The position numbers and the translations under genes are program-made. From NCBI RefSeq assembly GCF_003318165.1, contig NZ_QOCB01000032.1, forward strand, positions 1-52,298: a DNA stretch of 52,298 nt, in the 5' to 3' direction. Every line of letters starts with the position of its first letter. The stretch's first letter is position 1. This document shows positions 20,507-29,264 of the stretch, piece by piece. Below the pieces are notes generated by a model. The model ran no database searches. It was given only the letters and a program-made list of their open reading frames with translations, and was not told the origin of the DNA. The DNA is from Psychromonas sp. B3M02 (GTDB taxonomy: Bacteria > Pseudomonadota > Gammaproteobacteria > Enterobacterales > Psychromonadaceae).

Positions 20507-20896
20507 ATGCAAACAATATCCCAAGAACAACAGCAACAATTAAAAACGCATTTACTTGCAGAATTCTCGCAGGTGAAAGAAAAGGTAAAAACCCGTCTTG
20601 CCGTCTCTTCAAAACCTTATCTGAATGACCTAGTCGACAAGGTCGATGCAATGAATGCTGATCTATTGATCGATAGTTTAATTCATAGTGAGAGCCATTC
20701 TTTGAATGTCTACAAAATGCAGATCAAGAGTATTGATGCTGCTTTACAGGGTATGGAACTAGGCTTATACGGCTTATGCTCCGACTGCGAGACTGAATTA
20801 ACTGCAGAAGCGTTATTTGAGTGCCCTACTCAACAACGTTGTCCGGAATGTGAATTAAAGTATCAACAACAAAAAGTTAAGGGGTATAAATTATAA
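20507..20896 (+). CDS. DksA/TraR-type zinc-finger protein
   Basis: A 129-aa protein with an N-terminal helical coiled-coil part and a C-terminal four-cysteine zinc finger: CSDC, then 17 residues, then CPEC. This is the DksA/TraR layout; such proteins enter the RNA polymerase secondary channel or resemble those that do. It is shorter than true DksA (151 aa), and I cannot see the DxxDxA tip typical of DksA, so I avoid that symbol. The start at 20507 is preceded by ATGAGG; an upstream TTG frame from 20426 gives an unlikely hydrophobic extension. A hairpin terminator follows it. Confidence 0.85.
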   Translation: MQTISQEQQQQLKTHLLAEFSQVKEKVKTRLAVSSKPYLNDLVDKVDAMNADLLIDSLIHSESHSLNVYKMQIKSIDAALQGMELGLYGLCSDCETELTAEALFECPTQQRCPECELKYQQQKVKGYKL

Positions 20897-20919
20897 AATC
20901 TAATTTATTATTAACTTTA

Positions 20920-20954
20920 TAGGAAGGTATATGCTAAATTGCCTTCCTTTTACT
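20920..20954 (+). terminator. Terminator after DksA-like gene
   Basis: AGGAAGG (20921-20927) and CCTTCCT (20942-20948) form a 7-bp stem with a 14-nt loop, followed by TTTTA. The 5' end of the lonH frame overlaps this hairpin, which bears on the choice of lonH start. Confidence 0.65.
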
Positions 20955-22669
20955 TAACTAGAGCAGAGATTTTGACCAATAATATTTCCCCTGTAACTTT
21001 AGACAACGCCTCTAGCACGACACAACTTGAACTTGAAAAGACAACACCTTTATCAATATCACAATGCACGCCTGCATTTACTGGATATATTGAGCAATAT
21101 GTTGCACCAAGTGAACTTGCATTCTCACCATTATTTACAAATGCGACTGCAATTATTGAAAAATATCTAAAGCTACCTGTACCTTTATTATTGGTAAACA
21201 GTCGTTATTGGTTAAATGCTCAGCAGGTATTAAAAGAAGTCATTCCCAATGACCTGCCTGTAGATTATTTGCTAAGTTATAATCAAGAAAGCCTATTTGG
21301 CCGTGCTTCACTAAATGCAGATGATACCCTGCACTTATCACAAGGGTTATTGAATACCTTTAATAATGGCGCTTTAGTATTAAATATTAGCCCTTTATTA
21401 GTTGAGTCAAATTTGTGGTTTAAATTAAAGTCAGTATTACAACGAGGCTATCTATTAGCCAGTGATGCTGTTAACGCAGATAAATCCAAACAGGCGTTGC
21501 CAGATTTACAATCTCAACCGATCAATATTAAATTAATACTAGTAGCGAGCCGTGCTCAATTAGAAGAATTAATTCAAATTGACCCTGAGTATACGCAAAT
21601 CTCATCATTGTTTTGTGAATTAGCCAGCCAGGTACCGGTTAACCAAACCTCTATTAATACGGTTATCCATTATTGTCAGCACCTAGCTGCACAATTGGGT
21701 TTAACACCCTTAAATGATAAAGCATTACAGATTATATTGAATGCGTTATCCATAGAGTGCCAGCATCAGCAACAGCTATTATTTGACCTAGAGTTTATCG
21801 AGCAAACCATTCGTTATGCTAATCTATTTACAGAGAATAAGCGTGTTACTGAAGATGACTTAAGTGCTTATTTTGACGAGATCAATGAAGCGCAATCACT
21901 GGCTCGAAAATACAGTGAACAGTCTGTGATTGAAGGCCAAGTAAACCTACAACTAACAGGCGAAAAGATAGGACAAATAAATGGCTTGTCCGTCGTAGAA
22001 CTACTCGGTTACCCTTGTGAGTTTGGTGAAGTATTTAGAATCTCCGCAAGTGATATGATCGGTGATGGTGAAATTATCGATGTGGAAAGAAAAGTAGAAT
22101 TAGCGGGCAACATTCATGCTAAGAGTACGCATATTGTCCAAGGGTACCTTAACCATTTTTTCAGCCATATCAGTGCCTTCCCCTACTCATGTAACTTGGT
22201 CTTTGAGCAATCTTACCAAGAAAGTGATGGTGACAGTGCCTCATTAGCCATTTTGCTGGCGGTCAGTTCTTGTTATGCCAAATGCGCAGTCAAACAAGAC
22301 GTGTTTGTCACAGGCTCCTTGGACCAACATGGTAATGTGTTACCAATAGGTGGGATCAATCAAAAAATTGAGTCTGTGTCCCGTTTATTTGAATTAGGGT
22401 TATTAACTGACCCTGTCACTATCGTGATGCCAAAAGCAAATATGCTTAACCTGACCTTGAATAAATACTCTTTAGCCTTAATAGAAGAAGGTAAGCTATT
22501 AATTCACGCAATTAACCACTGTCATCAAGCATTTCCAATATTATTAAATAAAAGCTTTGAACAGATCATAAAAACAATTAATTGCAGAATTGAGTTAGCA
22601 AACAAGGAAGAGATGGAAGAATCGTCAATAGGCTTGTTTTCTAGACTAAAACACTCTATCTTTCATTAG
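20939..22669 (+). CDS. lonH: Lon-like protease (YcbZ/LonH type)
   Basis: A Lon-type serine-lysine peptidase immediately upstream of fabA, as in E. coli (ycbZ). The open frame gives 576 aa. The C-terminal protease domain (about 350-545) shows the Ser in SDGDSASLAI and the Lys in GGINQKIES, matching the Lon dyad. The N-terminal half resembles the YcbZ AAA-like region but I find no GxxGxGK[ST] Walker A loop, so ATPase activity is doubtful. The TTG at 20939 lies inside the preceding terminator stem; TTG at 20972 (LTNNISPV) after AGAGCAGAG may be the true start. Confidence 0.85.
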   Translation: MPSFYLTRAEILTNNISPVTLDNASSTTQLELEKTTPLSISQCTPAFTGYIEQYVAPSELAFSPLFTNATAIIEKYLKLPVPLLLVNSRYWLNAQQVLKEVIPNDLPVDYLLSYNQESLFGRASLNADDTLHLSQGLLNTFNNGALVLNISPLLVESNLWFKLKSVLQRGYLLASDAVNADKSKQALPDLQSQPINIKLILVASRAQLEELIQIDPEYTQISSLFCELASQVPVNQTSINTVIHYCQHLAAQLGLTPLNDKALQIILNALSIECQHQQQLLFDLEFIEQTIRYANLFTENKRVTEDDLSAYFDEINEAQSLARKYSEQSVIEGQVNLQLTGEKIGQINGLSVVELLGYPCEFGEVFRISASDMIGDGEIIDVERKVELAGNIHAKSTHIVQGYLNHFFSHISAFPYSCNLVFEQSYQESDGDSASLAILLAVSSCYAKCAVKQDVFVTGSLDQHGNVLPIGGINQKIESVSRLFELGLLTDPVTIVMPKANMLNLTLNKYSLALIEEGKLLIHAINHCHQAFPILLNKSFEQIIKTINCRIELANKEEMEESSIGLFSRLKHSIFH

Positions 22670-22811
22670 GATTTACAAATCTAAACGATAGGTTTTTATT
22701 ATTCTTGATTGTTTATAGCCGCTCATATAAAGTATGGCGCTCATTATTTCGTGGTGTTAATTATTTGCATTTTAATACCTCACCTTATCAATTATCTTAA
22801 GAAAAGTGATT

Positions 22812-23351
22812 ATGACTAAAACCGTATCCCAAAAAGAGTTGGGAAAAAACTCTTACAATAAAGAAGAATTAATTAAATGTGGTCAAGGTGAGCTATTTGG
22901 TGAAGGCAACTGTCAATTACCAGTAGACAACATGTTAATGTTAGATCGCATCATCTCTATCACTGAAGATGGCGGCGAACATGGTAAAGGCGAATTAATC
23001 GCTGAATTAGATATCGATAAAGCATTATGGTTCTTCGAATGTCACTTCCCAAATGACCCTGTAATGCCTGGTTGCCTAGGTTTAGATGCAATGTGGCAAC
23101 TAGTTGGTTTCTTCCTTGGTTGGAGCGGTGGTCCAGGTAAAGGTCGCGCACTAGGTGTGGGTAATGTTAAATTTACTGGCCAAGTATTACCAACCGCTAA
23201 AAAAGTAACTTACCGCATAACAATGAAACGTTTAATTATGCGCAAATTAGTAATGGGTATTGCTGATGGTGTAGTAGAAGTTGACGGTAAAGTTATCTAC
23301 ACAGCTGAAGATCTTAAAGTTGGCCTATTTGTTGATACCTCAAGCTTTTAA
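22812..23351 (+). CDS. fabA: 3-hydroxydecanoyl-ACP dehydratase/isomerase
   Basis: Dehydrates 3-hydroxydecanoyl-ACP and isomerises trans-2 to cis-3-decenoyl-ACP, the branch point of anaerobic unsaturated fatty acid synthesis. The product is 179 aa from ATG 22812 (family about 172). The active site is His78 ([12 protein letters not shown]) and Asp92 (LGLDAMWQ). A GTG at 22806 would add two residues. It works with FabB, encoded at 34.3 kb here. The gene is followed by a strong terminator, so it is probably expressed alone or with lonH. Confidence 0.97.
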   Translation: MTKTVSQKELGKNSYNKEELIKCGQGELFGEGNCQLPVDNMLMLDRIISITEDGGEHGKGELIAELDIDKALWFFECHFPNDPVMPGCLGLDAMWQLVGFFLGWSGGPGKGRALGVGNVKFTGQVLPTAKKVTYRITMKRLIMRKLVMGIADGVVEVDGKVIYTAEDLKVGLFVDTSSF

Positions 23352-23375
23352 ACTAAAAGATTGATTATTACTTAG

Positions 23376-23413
23376 AAAGCACTGATTATATTAGTAATCA
23401 GTGCTTTTTTTTG
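23376..23413 (+). terminator. fabA terminator
   Basis: AAAGCACTGATTA and TAATCAGTGCTTT form a perfect 13-bp stem with a 6-nt loop, followed by a run of T residues. Confidence 0.93.
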
Positions 23414-23451
23414 TTTAAATTTTGTAACGCCTTCTTTGACAAGGATATCCC

Positions 23452-25317
23452 ATGGCTTTCTTATTCCGACTTATCAAATCCATACTCGTTAACAGCTTCA
23501 AGTTTATTAATGCCATCCGATTAATCTTGCTGAATGTCATTTTTATTATGATATTGCTGTTTCTCTTCGCGTCCTATGATGGTGATGAAATTGAAATTGA
23601 AGTAGCGGAAAACTCTTACCTACGTCTTGACTTAAATGGCTTTATTGTTGAGAAAAAGCAACCAATGAACTTCTCTCAAGAAGTGTCTAAACAACTTTCA
23701 GGCTTTGCTAATGAAGCGCCAGAGGAGTTTGAAGTACAAGAGATTATTAAAACAATTCAGTATGCTAAAAACGATCAAAATATTACTGGTTTAGTACTTG
23801 AGTTATCAGGCTTACAAGCAGCAAGTATTAACCAATTAACAGATATTGGCAGTGCCATTACTCAGTTTAAAAGTGCAGGTAAACCAGTTTATGCTTATGC
23901 TGATAACTATTCACAAACACAATATTATTTAGCCGCTTATGCTGATCAAGTTACCCTTCCCCCTAATGGCTTTGTTTTATTACAAGGTTATGCAGTCAAT
24001 CGTCTCTATTTTAAAGACCTACTGGATAAACTACTGATCACGCCACATGTGTTTAAAGTAGGTACCTATAAATCCTTTGTAGAGCCGTACACTGAAGATC
24101 ATATGTCTGAATACAGTAAAACTGCTAATCAACATTGGTTAAACCAATTGTGGCAGAACTATATTGACCATGTATTACTAGCGCGTAAAAATAATCCACA
24201 AATTAGCGAGCGCTCAATCAACCCAACACTTGCGGAAGTTAAACAAGGGTTAAAAGCAGTGAACGGTGATACGAGTGAATATGCGTTATCTGTAGGCTTA
24301 GTGGATAATTTGTTATTCCATGATCAATTTCTTAAAAATATGGCTAATGACGCGCAACAAACACAGAATAGTAAACCAAGCATGATTAGTTATCGCGCTT
24401 ATCAAAGTACCTTGCCAGACCTTTATAGATACACAGGTGAAGAATCTCAAATTGCGGTTATTCATGGCTCAGGTGAGATCATCTCGGGTCTTAATACAGG
24501 CTCAACCATTGCCGATAAGAGTTTTAATGCTTTATTAAAACGAGCTAAGAATAACCCACATATTAAAGCCATTGTACTACGCCTTGATACGCCTGGAGGC
24601 AGTGCTTTTGCGTCCGAAAATATCAGACAACAAGTACTGGCATTAAAAAATGCTGGTAAAAAAGTAGTGGTATCTATGGGAGCGGTGACTGCCTCTGGTG
24701 GATACTGGATAGCTTCTGCTGCCGATAAGATAATTGCCTCGCCTACTACCCTTACGGGTTCAATCGGCATCTTTGGCATGTTTGCAACACTTGATAAAAC
24801 GCTAAATGAAATGGGTATTCAACAGGATGGTGTTGCCACTAACCCACTTGCTAATATAGGTATTACACAGGCATTAGATCCACAGCTAGCTGAAATATTT
24901 CAACTAGGTATAGAGAATGGTTACGCTAATTTCTTAAAAGTGGTTTCTGAAGGTCGAGGTATGTCCTTAGCAGATGTTGATAAAGTCGCGCAAGGTCGTG
25001 TTTGGACTGGTGTTGATGGTGTACAAAACGGCCTAGTTGATCAATTAGGTGGCCTGCAATACGCCGTACAACAGGCTGCACAATTAGCAGACCTAGATGA
25101 CTTTGATGTTATCTCTATTGAGCCAAGATTATCTTCTAAAGAAGTATTCTTTAATCAATTATTTGCTAAGTCTATTAAATATCTACCAAGTGGTGTCATC
25201 ACCCAACCTACCTTGGTTAAATTATTTACTGACATTGAACAGCAAGCAAACTTTATCTCACGAATTAATGACCCTCAAAGTCGTTTTGTGTACTGCACAC
25301 AATGTTATATTAAGTAA
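23452..25317 (+). CDS. sppA: Signal peptide peptidase SppA, long form
   Basis: Membrane-bound serine-lysine protease (S49) that degrades cleaved signal peptides; it forms a periplasmic bowl-shaped tetramer in E. coli. The 621-aa protein has the tandem-domain long form. An N-terminal transmembrane helix spans about 20-42. The dyad is split between domains: Lys207 in VGTYKSFVEPY and Ser415 in VTASGGYWI, matching Lys209 and Ser409 of E. coli. The start is 38 bases after the fabA terminator with AAGGATA upstream. The last residues (VYCTQCYIK) contain two cysteines not typical of the family. Confidence 0.96.
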   Translation: MAFLFRLIKSILVNSFKFINAIRLILLNVIFIMILLFLFASYDGDEIEIEVAENSYLRLDLNGFIVEKKQPMNFSQEVSKQLSGFANEAPEEFEVQEIIKTIQYAKNDQNITGLVLELSGLQAASINQLTDIGSAITQFKSAGKPVYAYADNYSQTQYYLAAYADQVTLPPNGFVLLQGYAVNRLYFKDLLDKLLITPHVFKVGTYKSFVEPYTEDHMSEYSKTANQHWLNQLWQNYIDHVLLARKNNPQISERSINPTLAEVKQGLKAVNGDTSEYALSVGLVDNLLFHDQFLKNMANDAQQTQNSKPSMISYRAYQSTLPDLYRYTGEESQIAVIHGSGEIISGLNTGSTIADKSFNALLKRAKNNPHIKAIVLRLDTPGGSAFASENIRQQVLALKNAGKKVVVSMGAVTASGGYWIASAADKIIASPTTLTGSIGIFGMFATLDKTLNEMGIQQDGVATNPLANIGITQALDPQLAEIFQLGIENGYANFLKVVSEGRGMSLADVDKVAQGRVWTGVDGVQNGLVDQLGGLQYAVQQAAQLADLDDFDVISIEPRLSSKEVFFNQLFAKSIKYLPSGVITQPTLVKLFTDIEQQANFISRINDPQSRFVYCTQCYIK

Positions 25318-25351
25318 TTAGAACCTTACACTCTAGTGTATTAACAGTATG

Positions 25352-25389
25352 CCATTTAGCATTTTGATTATGATCTTTCTGCTAAATGG
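25352..25389 (+). terminator. Hairpin between sppA and the DUF2919 gene
   Basis: CCATTTAGC (25352-25360) and GCTAAATGG (25381-25389) pair across a 20-nt loop, followed by TATTT. It may terminate sppA transcription; it ends just before the ribosome site of the next gene, so partial read-through is possible. Confidence 0.55.
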
Positions 25390-25407
25390 TATTTAAAAGA
25401 GTTAAAA

Positions 25408-25863
25408 ATGAAAACACGTCTATACGCCCTTAAACATTATACTGAAGCGGGCGATCTAAAAACGCCGCCACTGTTTATTTACCTACTATTTTTCTTATCT
25501 CGTACTTGGATATTACTTATCATCTCGCTGGCATCACAACAAACAGGTGATAAGTTACTGATGCTTTTTTACCCTGAACAGATGCATTTTTACACTGGGC
25601 TATTAGTAGGTTTTTTACCAGTACTGGTGTTTTTAATCTCTGGCCGTCGTCATGCACAAAAAAAATGGGCAATCACTATTTGGCCCGCTTGCTATTATTT
25701 AATGGTGATGAGTTTATTAGCGGACTTATTACTACAACTGTATTACCTGACATTGGAGCATTTTCAATACTCTGTGTCTGCATCATTACAGTTAGTGATT
25801 GTATCTTGGGCAACGATTTACGTATTTAAAAGTAAGCACTTGCGGGATAGTTTTAAACAATAA
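25408..25863 (+). CDS. DUF2919 (YfeZ-like) inner-membrane protein
   Basis: A 151-aa polytopic membrane protein. Four hydrophobic segments can be drawn: about 22-42, 58-80, 88-112 and 122-142. The N-terminal pattern YTEAGDLKTPPLFIYLLFF resembles the YfeZ/DUF2919 family, a group with no established function. The start at 25408 has AAAGAG upstream. It ends before a bidirectional terminator shared with ndh. Assignment is by pattern recall and topology, so the family name is moderately sure. Confidence 0.7.
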   Translation: MKTRLYALKHYTEAGDLKTPPLFIYLLFFLSRTWILLIISLASQQTGDKLLMLFYPEQMHFYTGLLVGFLPVLVFLISGRRHAQKKWAITIWPACYYLMVMSLLADLLLQLYYLTLEHFQYSVSASLQLVIVSWATIYVFKSKHLRDSFKQ

Positions 25864-25881
25864 TGACATATTAACAGATAC

Positions 25882-25910
25882 AAAAATGCCTCAACAAGTG
25901 AGGCATTTTT
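25882..25910. terminator. Bidirectional terminator
   Basis: AAAAATGCCTCA and TGAGGCATTTTT form a perfect 12-bp stem around ACAAG, between the convergent DUF2919 and ndh genes. Confidence 0.93.
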
Positions 25911-25933
25911 ATTAGCGAATCAACAGGTATTGA

Positions 25934-27220
25934 TTAGTGTAATTTTAAGCGAGGACGTAATACGCGGTTAATTTTTTCTACTAAAGTCATTAAACCAGTG
26001 CGGATATAACCGTGTAGAGCAACCTGGTGCATACGATATAAAGAAACGTAAACAACCTTAGCTAAACGCCCTTCAATCATCATAGAGCCTTTCATTAAGT
26101 TCCCCATTAAGCTACCTACTGTGCTGTAGTTACTTAAAGAAACTAATGAACCATAATCAGTGTATTTGTAGTCAGTTAACTCTTTACCATTTAAAGTAGC
26201 AATGATGTTCTTACCCACTTGTGTTGCCATTTGATGCGCAGATTGAGCACGTGGTGGCACAAAACCACCATCAGGCAATGCACAACTTGCACAGTCACCA
26301 ATGGCATAAATGTCGTCATCTAAAGTCGTTTGTAAGGTTTGTTTAACGATTAATTGGTTTATACGGTTCGTTTCTAAACCAGCTAACTCTTTTAAGTAAT
26401 CAGGCGCTTTAATACCCGCAGCCCAAACAATCAAATCGGCTTTAATCAACTCACCTGACTTAGTAAGTAACCCCTCTTCATTAGCTTCGGTCACCATAGT
26501 ATTAGTACGAACATCTACACCTAATTTCACTAACTCTTGGTGTGCAGATGCTGAAATACGTTTTGGTAGTGCAGGTAAAATACTGTCACCTGCTTCAATT
26601 AAGCTCACTCGTAAATCGGCACTTTTAATATGTGAGAAACCGTAGCTAGAAACTTGTTTAAGGGAGTTATATAACTCTGCAGACAGCTCTACACCTGTAG
26701 CACCCGCTCCAATGATAGAAACATTAACCGAATTAGTTTCTTTCACACCAAGTTGTAAATATTTATTTAACATGCGGTGATGGAACTTCTTAGCCTGTTG
26801 TGGGCTATCTAAGAAGATACAATGTTCGCCTACACCTTTGGTGTTGAAATCGTTACTTACACTACCTAAAGCCATCACTAGAATGTCATACTCTAAATGA
26901 CTTTCAGGTAAGATCATGCAACCTTCTGCATCGTATAAAGGGTCGATAGTGATAGTTTTCTTAACACGATCAAGATTACGCATTGCACCCAGTTTAAAGT
27001 TGAATGAATGGTTTGTTGCATGGGCGCGGTAACTGACTGCATCAATACCATCATCTAAAGATCCTGCTGCTACTTCATGTAACAAAGGTTTCCACAGGTG
27101 GGTACTATTTTTATCAAGCAATGTAATATGTGCTTTTTTCTTACGTCCAAGCTTATTACCTAATTTTGTGGCTAACTCTAAACCGCCAGCACCACCACCA
27201 ACTATTACTATCTTTTTCAT
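25934..27220 (-). CDS. ndh: NADH:quinone oxidoreductase type II
   Basis: Single-subunit, non-proton-pumping NADH dehydrogenase that feeds electrons to quinone at the cytoplasmic membrane face. From ATG 27220 it is 428 aa (E. coli 434). Two Rossmann loops are clear: FAD binding at the N-terminus ([18 protein letters not shown]) and NADH binding at [16 protein letters not shown] (about 170). The C-terminal region contains an amphipathic, Lys/Arg-rich membrane-binding stretch. I chose 27220 because GAGGA lies just upstream and the protein then starts MKKIVIVGG; the frame open to 27271 adds 17 poorly matching residues. The ndh-ycfP-nagZ order matches E. coli. Confidence 0.94.
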   Translation of the reverse strand: MKKIVIVGGGAGGLELATKLGNKLGRKKKAHITLLDKNSTHLWKPLLHEVAAGSLDDGIDAVSYRAHATNHSFNFKLGAMRNLDRVKKTITIDPLYDAEGCMILPESHLEYDILVMALGSVSNDFNTKGVGEHCIFLDSPQQAKKFHHRMLNKYLQLGVKETNSVNVSIIGAGATGVELSAELYNSLKQVSSYGFSHIKSADLRVSLIEAGDSILPALPKRISASAHQELVKLGVDVRTNTMVTEANEEGLLTKSGELIKADLIVWAAGIKAPDYLKELAGLETNRINQLIVKQTLQTTLDDDIYAIGDCASCALPDGGFVPPRAQSAHQMATQVGKNIIATLNGKELTDYKYTDYGSLVSLSNYSTVGSLMGNLMKGSMMIEGRLAKVVYVSLYRMHQVALHGYIRTGLMTLVEKINRVLRPRLKLH

Positions 27221-27485
27221 AACGTCCTCATAAATTAAATTTTTTACAAAAATGATGTTTGGTATATTCAAATATCGTTTTTATGAAAAACTTGATCTAG
27301 GTTGTACTTTTAAAAAGGAAAGATTATAAAAAAATGGGCTTCAAGTCACCTTTTTTTATCCATGATTGTGAATGAAGTAAGATTGTTTAAATTTATCTGT
27401 TTAAATCCTGACGATATATAGGGGATTTCGATCAGTTTAGCTGTTTTACAGACAAAAATCTGATCGAATTAAGCAATGAATTAAG

Positions 27486-28025
27486 TTATTCGCCTTTAAA
27501 TTTTTTAATTGTTTGAAGGTGTGCAGTGATATCAGTGAATTTATGCCCTTGAGTTTGATCAAAAATAATCGGGTAATAACTGGCTAACTCATGATTACTC
27601 ACTTCGCTATCTAATACATCATCCACAGTTGATAAAATGCATAGGCAGTTCGCTGAGTTTTCACGTCTAAAATCATCCACACATTTAGTATCAATATCAA
27701 AATACTCTTCTGGCCACTCAATACGCCCCACCATGTTATCTTCAGGGTGTAAATTAGGGTTAAAGATCACTTGCTTAATGCCAGATAAAAAACCGATACG
27801 CTCACTCCAATAGCCGCCTAAGCCAACACCACAAATTAAAGGTGCATTGTCCTCGCTATTATTAATGTGGTGATTAACCTCTTTCAATATATGAGCCATA
27901 TCTTGTTTAGGGTGAATAGTGCTGTAATGCACAAAGCGTACATCTGGATCAATCGATTTTAATTGCATCACTTTTTCATGATTACCTGGACTCGTTGCAT
28001 CAAAGCCATGTAAATAGATGATCAT
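27486..28025 (-). CDS. ycfP: YcfP family protein (UPF0227)
   Basis: A 179-aa alpha/beta-hydrolase-like protein of unknown function, conserved between nagZ and ndh. The sequence matches YcfP closely: [19 protein letters not shown] at the start, then [18 protein letters not shown], then VIFNPNLHP. The usual nucleophile-elbow serine is replaced by Gly-Leu-Gly-Gly, so classical hydrolase activity is not obvious. The start at 28025 has GGTGG eight bases before; the alternative GTG at 28037 is itself part of that ribosome site. A hairpin (TTCGATCAG/CTGATCGAA, 27426-27470) lies downstream without a T tract. Confidence 0.9.
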   Translation of the reverse strand: MIIYLHGFDATSPGNHEKVMQLKSIDPDVRFVHYSTIHPKQDMAHILKEVNHHINNSEDNAPLICGVGLGGYWSERIGFLSGIKQVIFNPNLHPEDNMVGRIEWPEEYFDIDTKCVDDFRRENSANCLCILSTVDDVLDSEVSNHELASYYPIIFDQTQGHKFTDITAHLQTIKKFKGE

Positions 28026-28161
28026 TGTCGTTTCCACCTTTTCTATGAAATCTGTTACGTTGTTTTCTGTAATGTTACCTTATTTTTATCTAACTACCGT
28101 ATCTAATTTAGCGTATAAAATCTGTAAATAACTGTTATGTTTGTGAAAACAAACCAGAGAA

Positions 28162-29178
28162 TTAGTATTTTTCATTAAATTGATCTATTGATTGTTTCGC
28201 TTGTTGCCACAATTTATTTTCAATTAACGGCATAACTTGTTTCTCTTTGTTCGCCGATAACGCGTTTATTAAGGTCAAACTCTCAGTGGGTTTTACTGAT
28301 AACCCATCTAAAATGGTCATAGCAGCAGCGGCATCATTACAAGCCAGAATAAAGTCACACCCTGCAGACAATGCCCCTTCCGCACGGGATAGGTGATCGC
28401 CTACAAAGCTTGCTCCGTGCATAGAAATATCATCACTGATCACGGCACCTTTAAAACCTAGCTGTTTTTTTAATACCTGTTGTAACCAATAATCAGAAAA
28501 GCCACAGGGTAAATCATCACACTCTGAATAGACCACATGTGATGGCATAATGGCATCTAATTGTTGCGCTGCAATTAACTTTTTAAACGGTAACATATCC
28601 TGTTCAAAAATAGTTTGTTTGGATCGTGAGTCTACGGGTAAAGCGATATGGGAGTCTGCTTTTACGCTGCCATGCCCAGGGAAATGTTTACCCGTTGATG
28701 CCATGCCTGCGAGTTTCATTCCATCGATGTAAGCCGATGCGATTTCAGTAACTTGCTTTTTATCATCACTAAAAGCACGCTCTCTAATGACATCTGATAT
28801 ACCATTGATATCTAACACTGGGGCAAAACTTAAGTCGATATCACAAGCAATTAATTCACTGGCCATCACAAAGGCACTAGCTTTCGCTAAAGATAGCGTT
28901 TCTTGTAATGAATTAGTTTTAGATAACAAATCACCACAAGCAGGTAAATGGGTAAACCCTTCACGAAAACGTTGTACGCGCCCTCCTTCATGGTCAACAC
29001 CAACAATAATCGGTTGTTTGGCATAAAATCTAATTTGTTGTACTAGCTCTTTTAATTGCACCACATTATCAAAATTGCGTGTAAATAAAATAACACCTGC
29101 AACAAATGGGTGAGCTAAGTATTCTTGTTCTTCTGCTGTTAATTGATAACCGGCTACATCTAAGATGATTGGGCGCAT
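28162..29178 (-). CDS. nagZ: Beta-N-acetylhexosaminidase NagZ
   Basis: Cytosolic glycoside hydrolase family 3 enzyme that removes GlcNAc from anhydro-muropeptides during peptidoglycan recycling; in some bacteria its products control AmpC. The 338-aa length is standard. The signature KHFPGHGSVKADSHIALP lies at 164-181 and contains the Asp175-His177 dyad; the nucleophile is in ISDDISMHG (Asp249/250). The start codon gives MRPIILDVAG, typical of the family. It lies downstream of fimV after a terminator and upstream of ycfP, as in E. coli for the latter. Confidence 0.97.
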   Translation of the reverse strand: MRPIILDVAGYQLTAEEQEYLAHPFVAGVILFTRNFDNVVQLKELVQQIRFYAKQPIIVGVDHEGGRVQRFREGFTHLPACGDLLSKTNSLQETLSLAKASAFVMASELIACDIDLSFAPVLDINGISDVIRERAFSDDKKQVTEIASAYIDGMKLAGMASTGKHFPGHGSVKADSHIALPVDSRSKQTIFEQDMLPFKKLIAAQQLDAIMPSHVVYSECDDLPCGFSDYWLQQVLKKQLGFKGAVISDDISMHGASFVGDHLSRAEGALSAGCDFILACNDAAAAMTILDGLSVKPTESLTLINALSANKEKQVMPLIENKLWQQAKQSIDQFNEKY

Positions 29179-29194
29179 ATATTTCTTTCCAATT

Positions 29195-29218
29195 TAAAAA
29201 GCCAGCAAAGCTGGCTTA
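29195..29218 (-). terminator. fimV terminator
   Basis: On the minus strand AAGCCAGC and GCTGGCTT pair around a TTT loop and run into TTTAAATT, just downstream of fimV. Confidence 0.85.
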
Positions 29219-29264
29219 GGTAACACATGAAAATAACTGTTAGCTGTTATTTAAAGTAAGGTGA

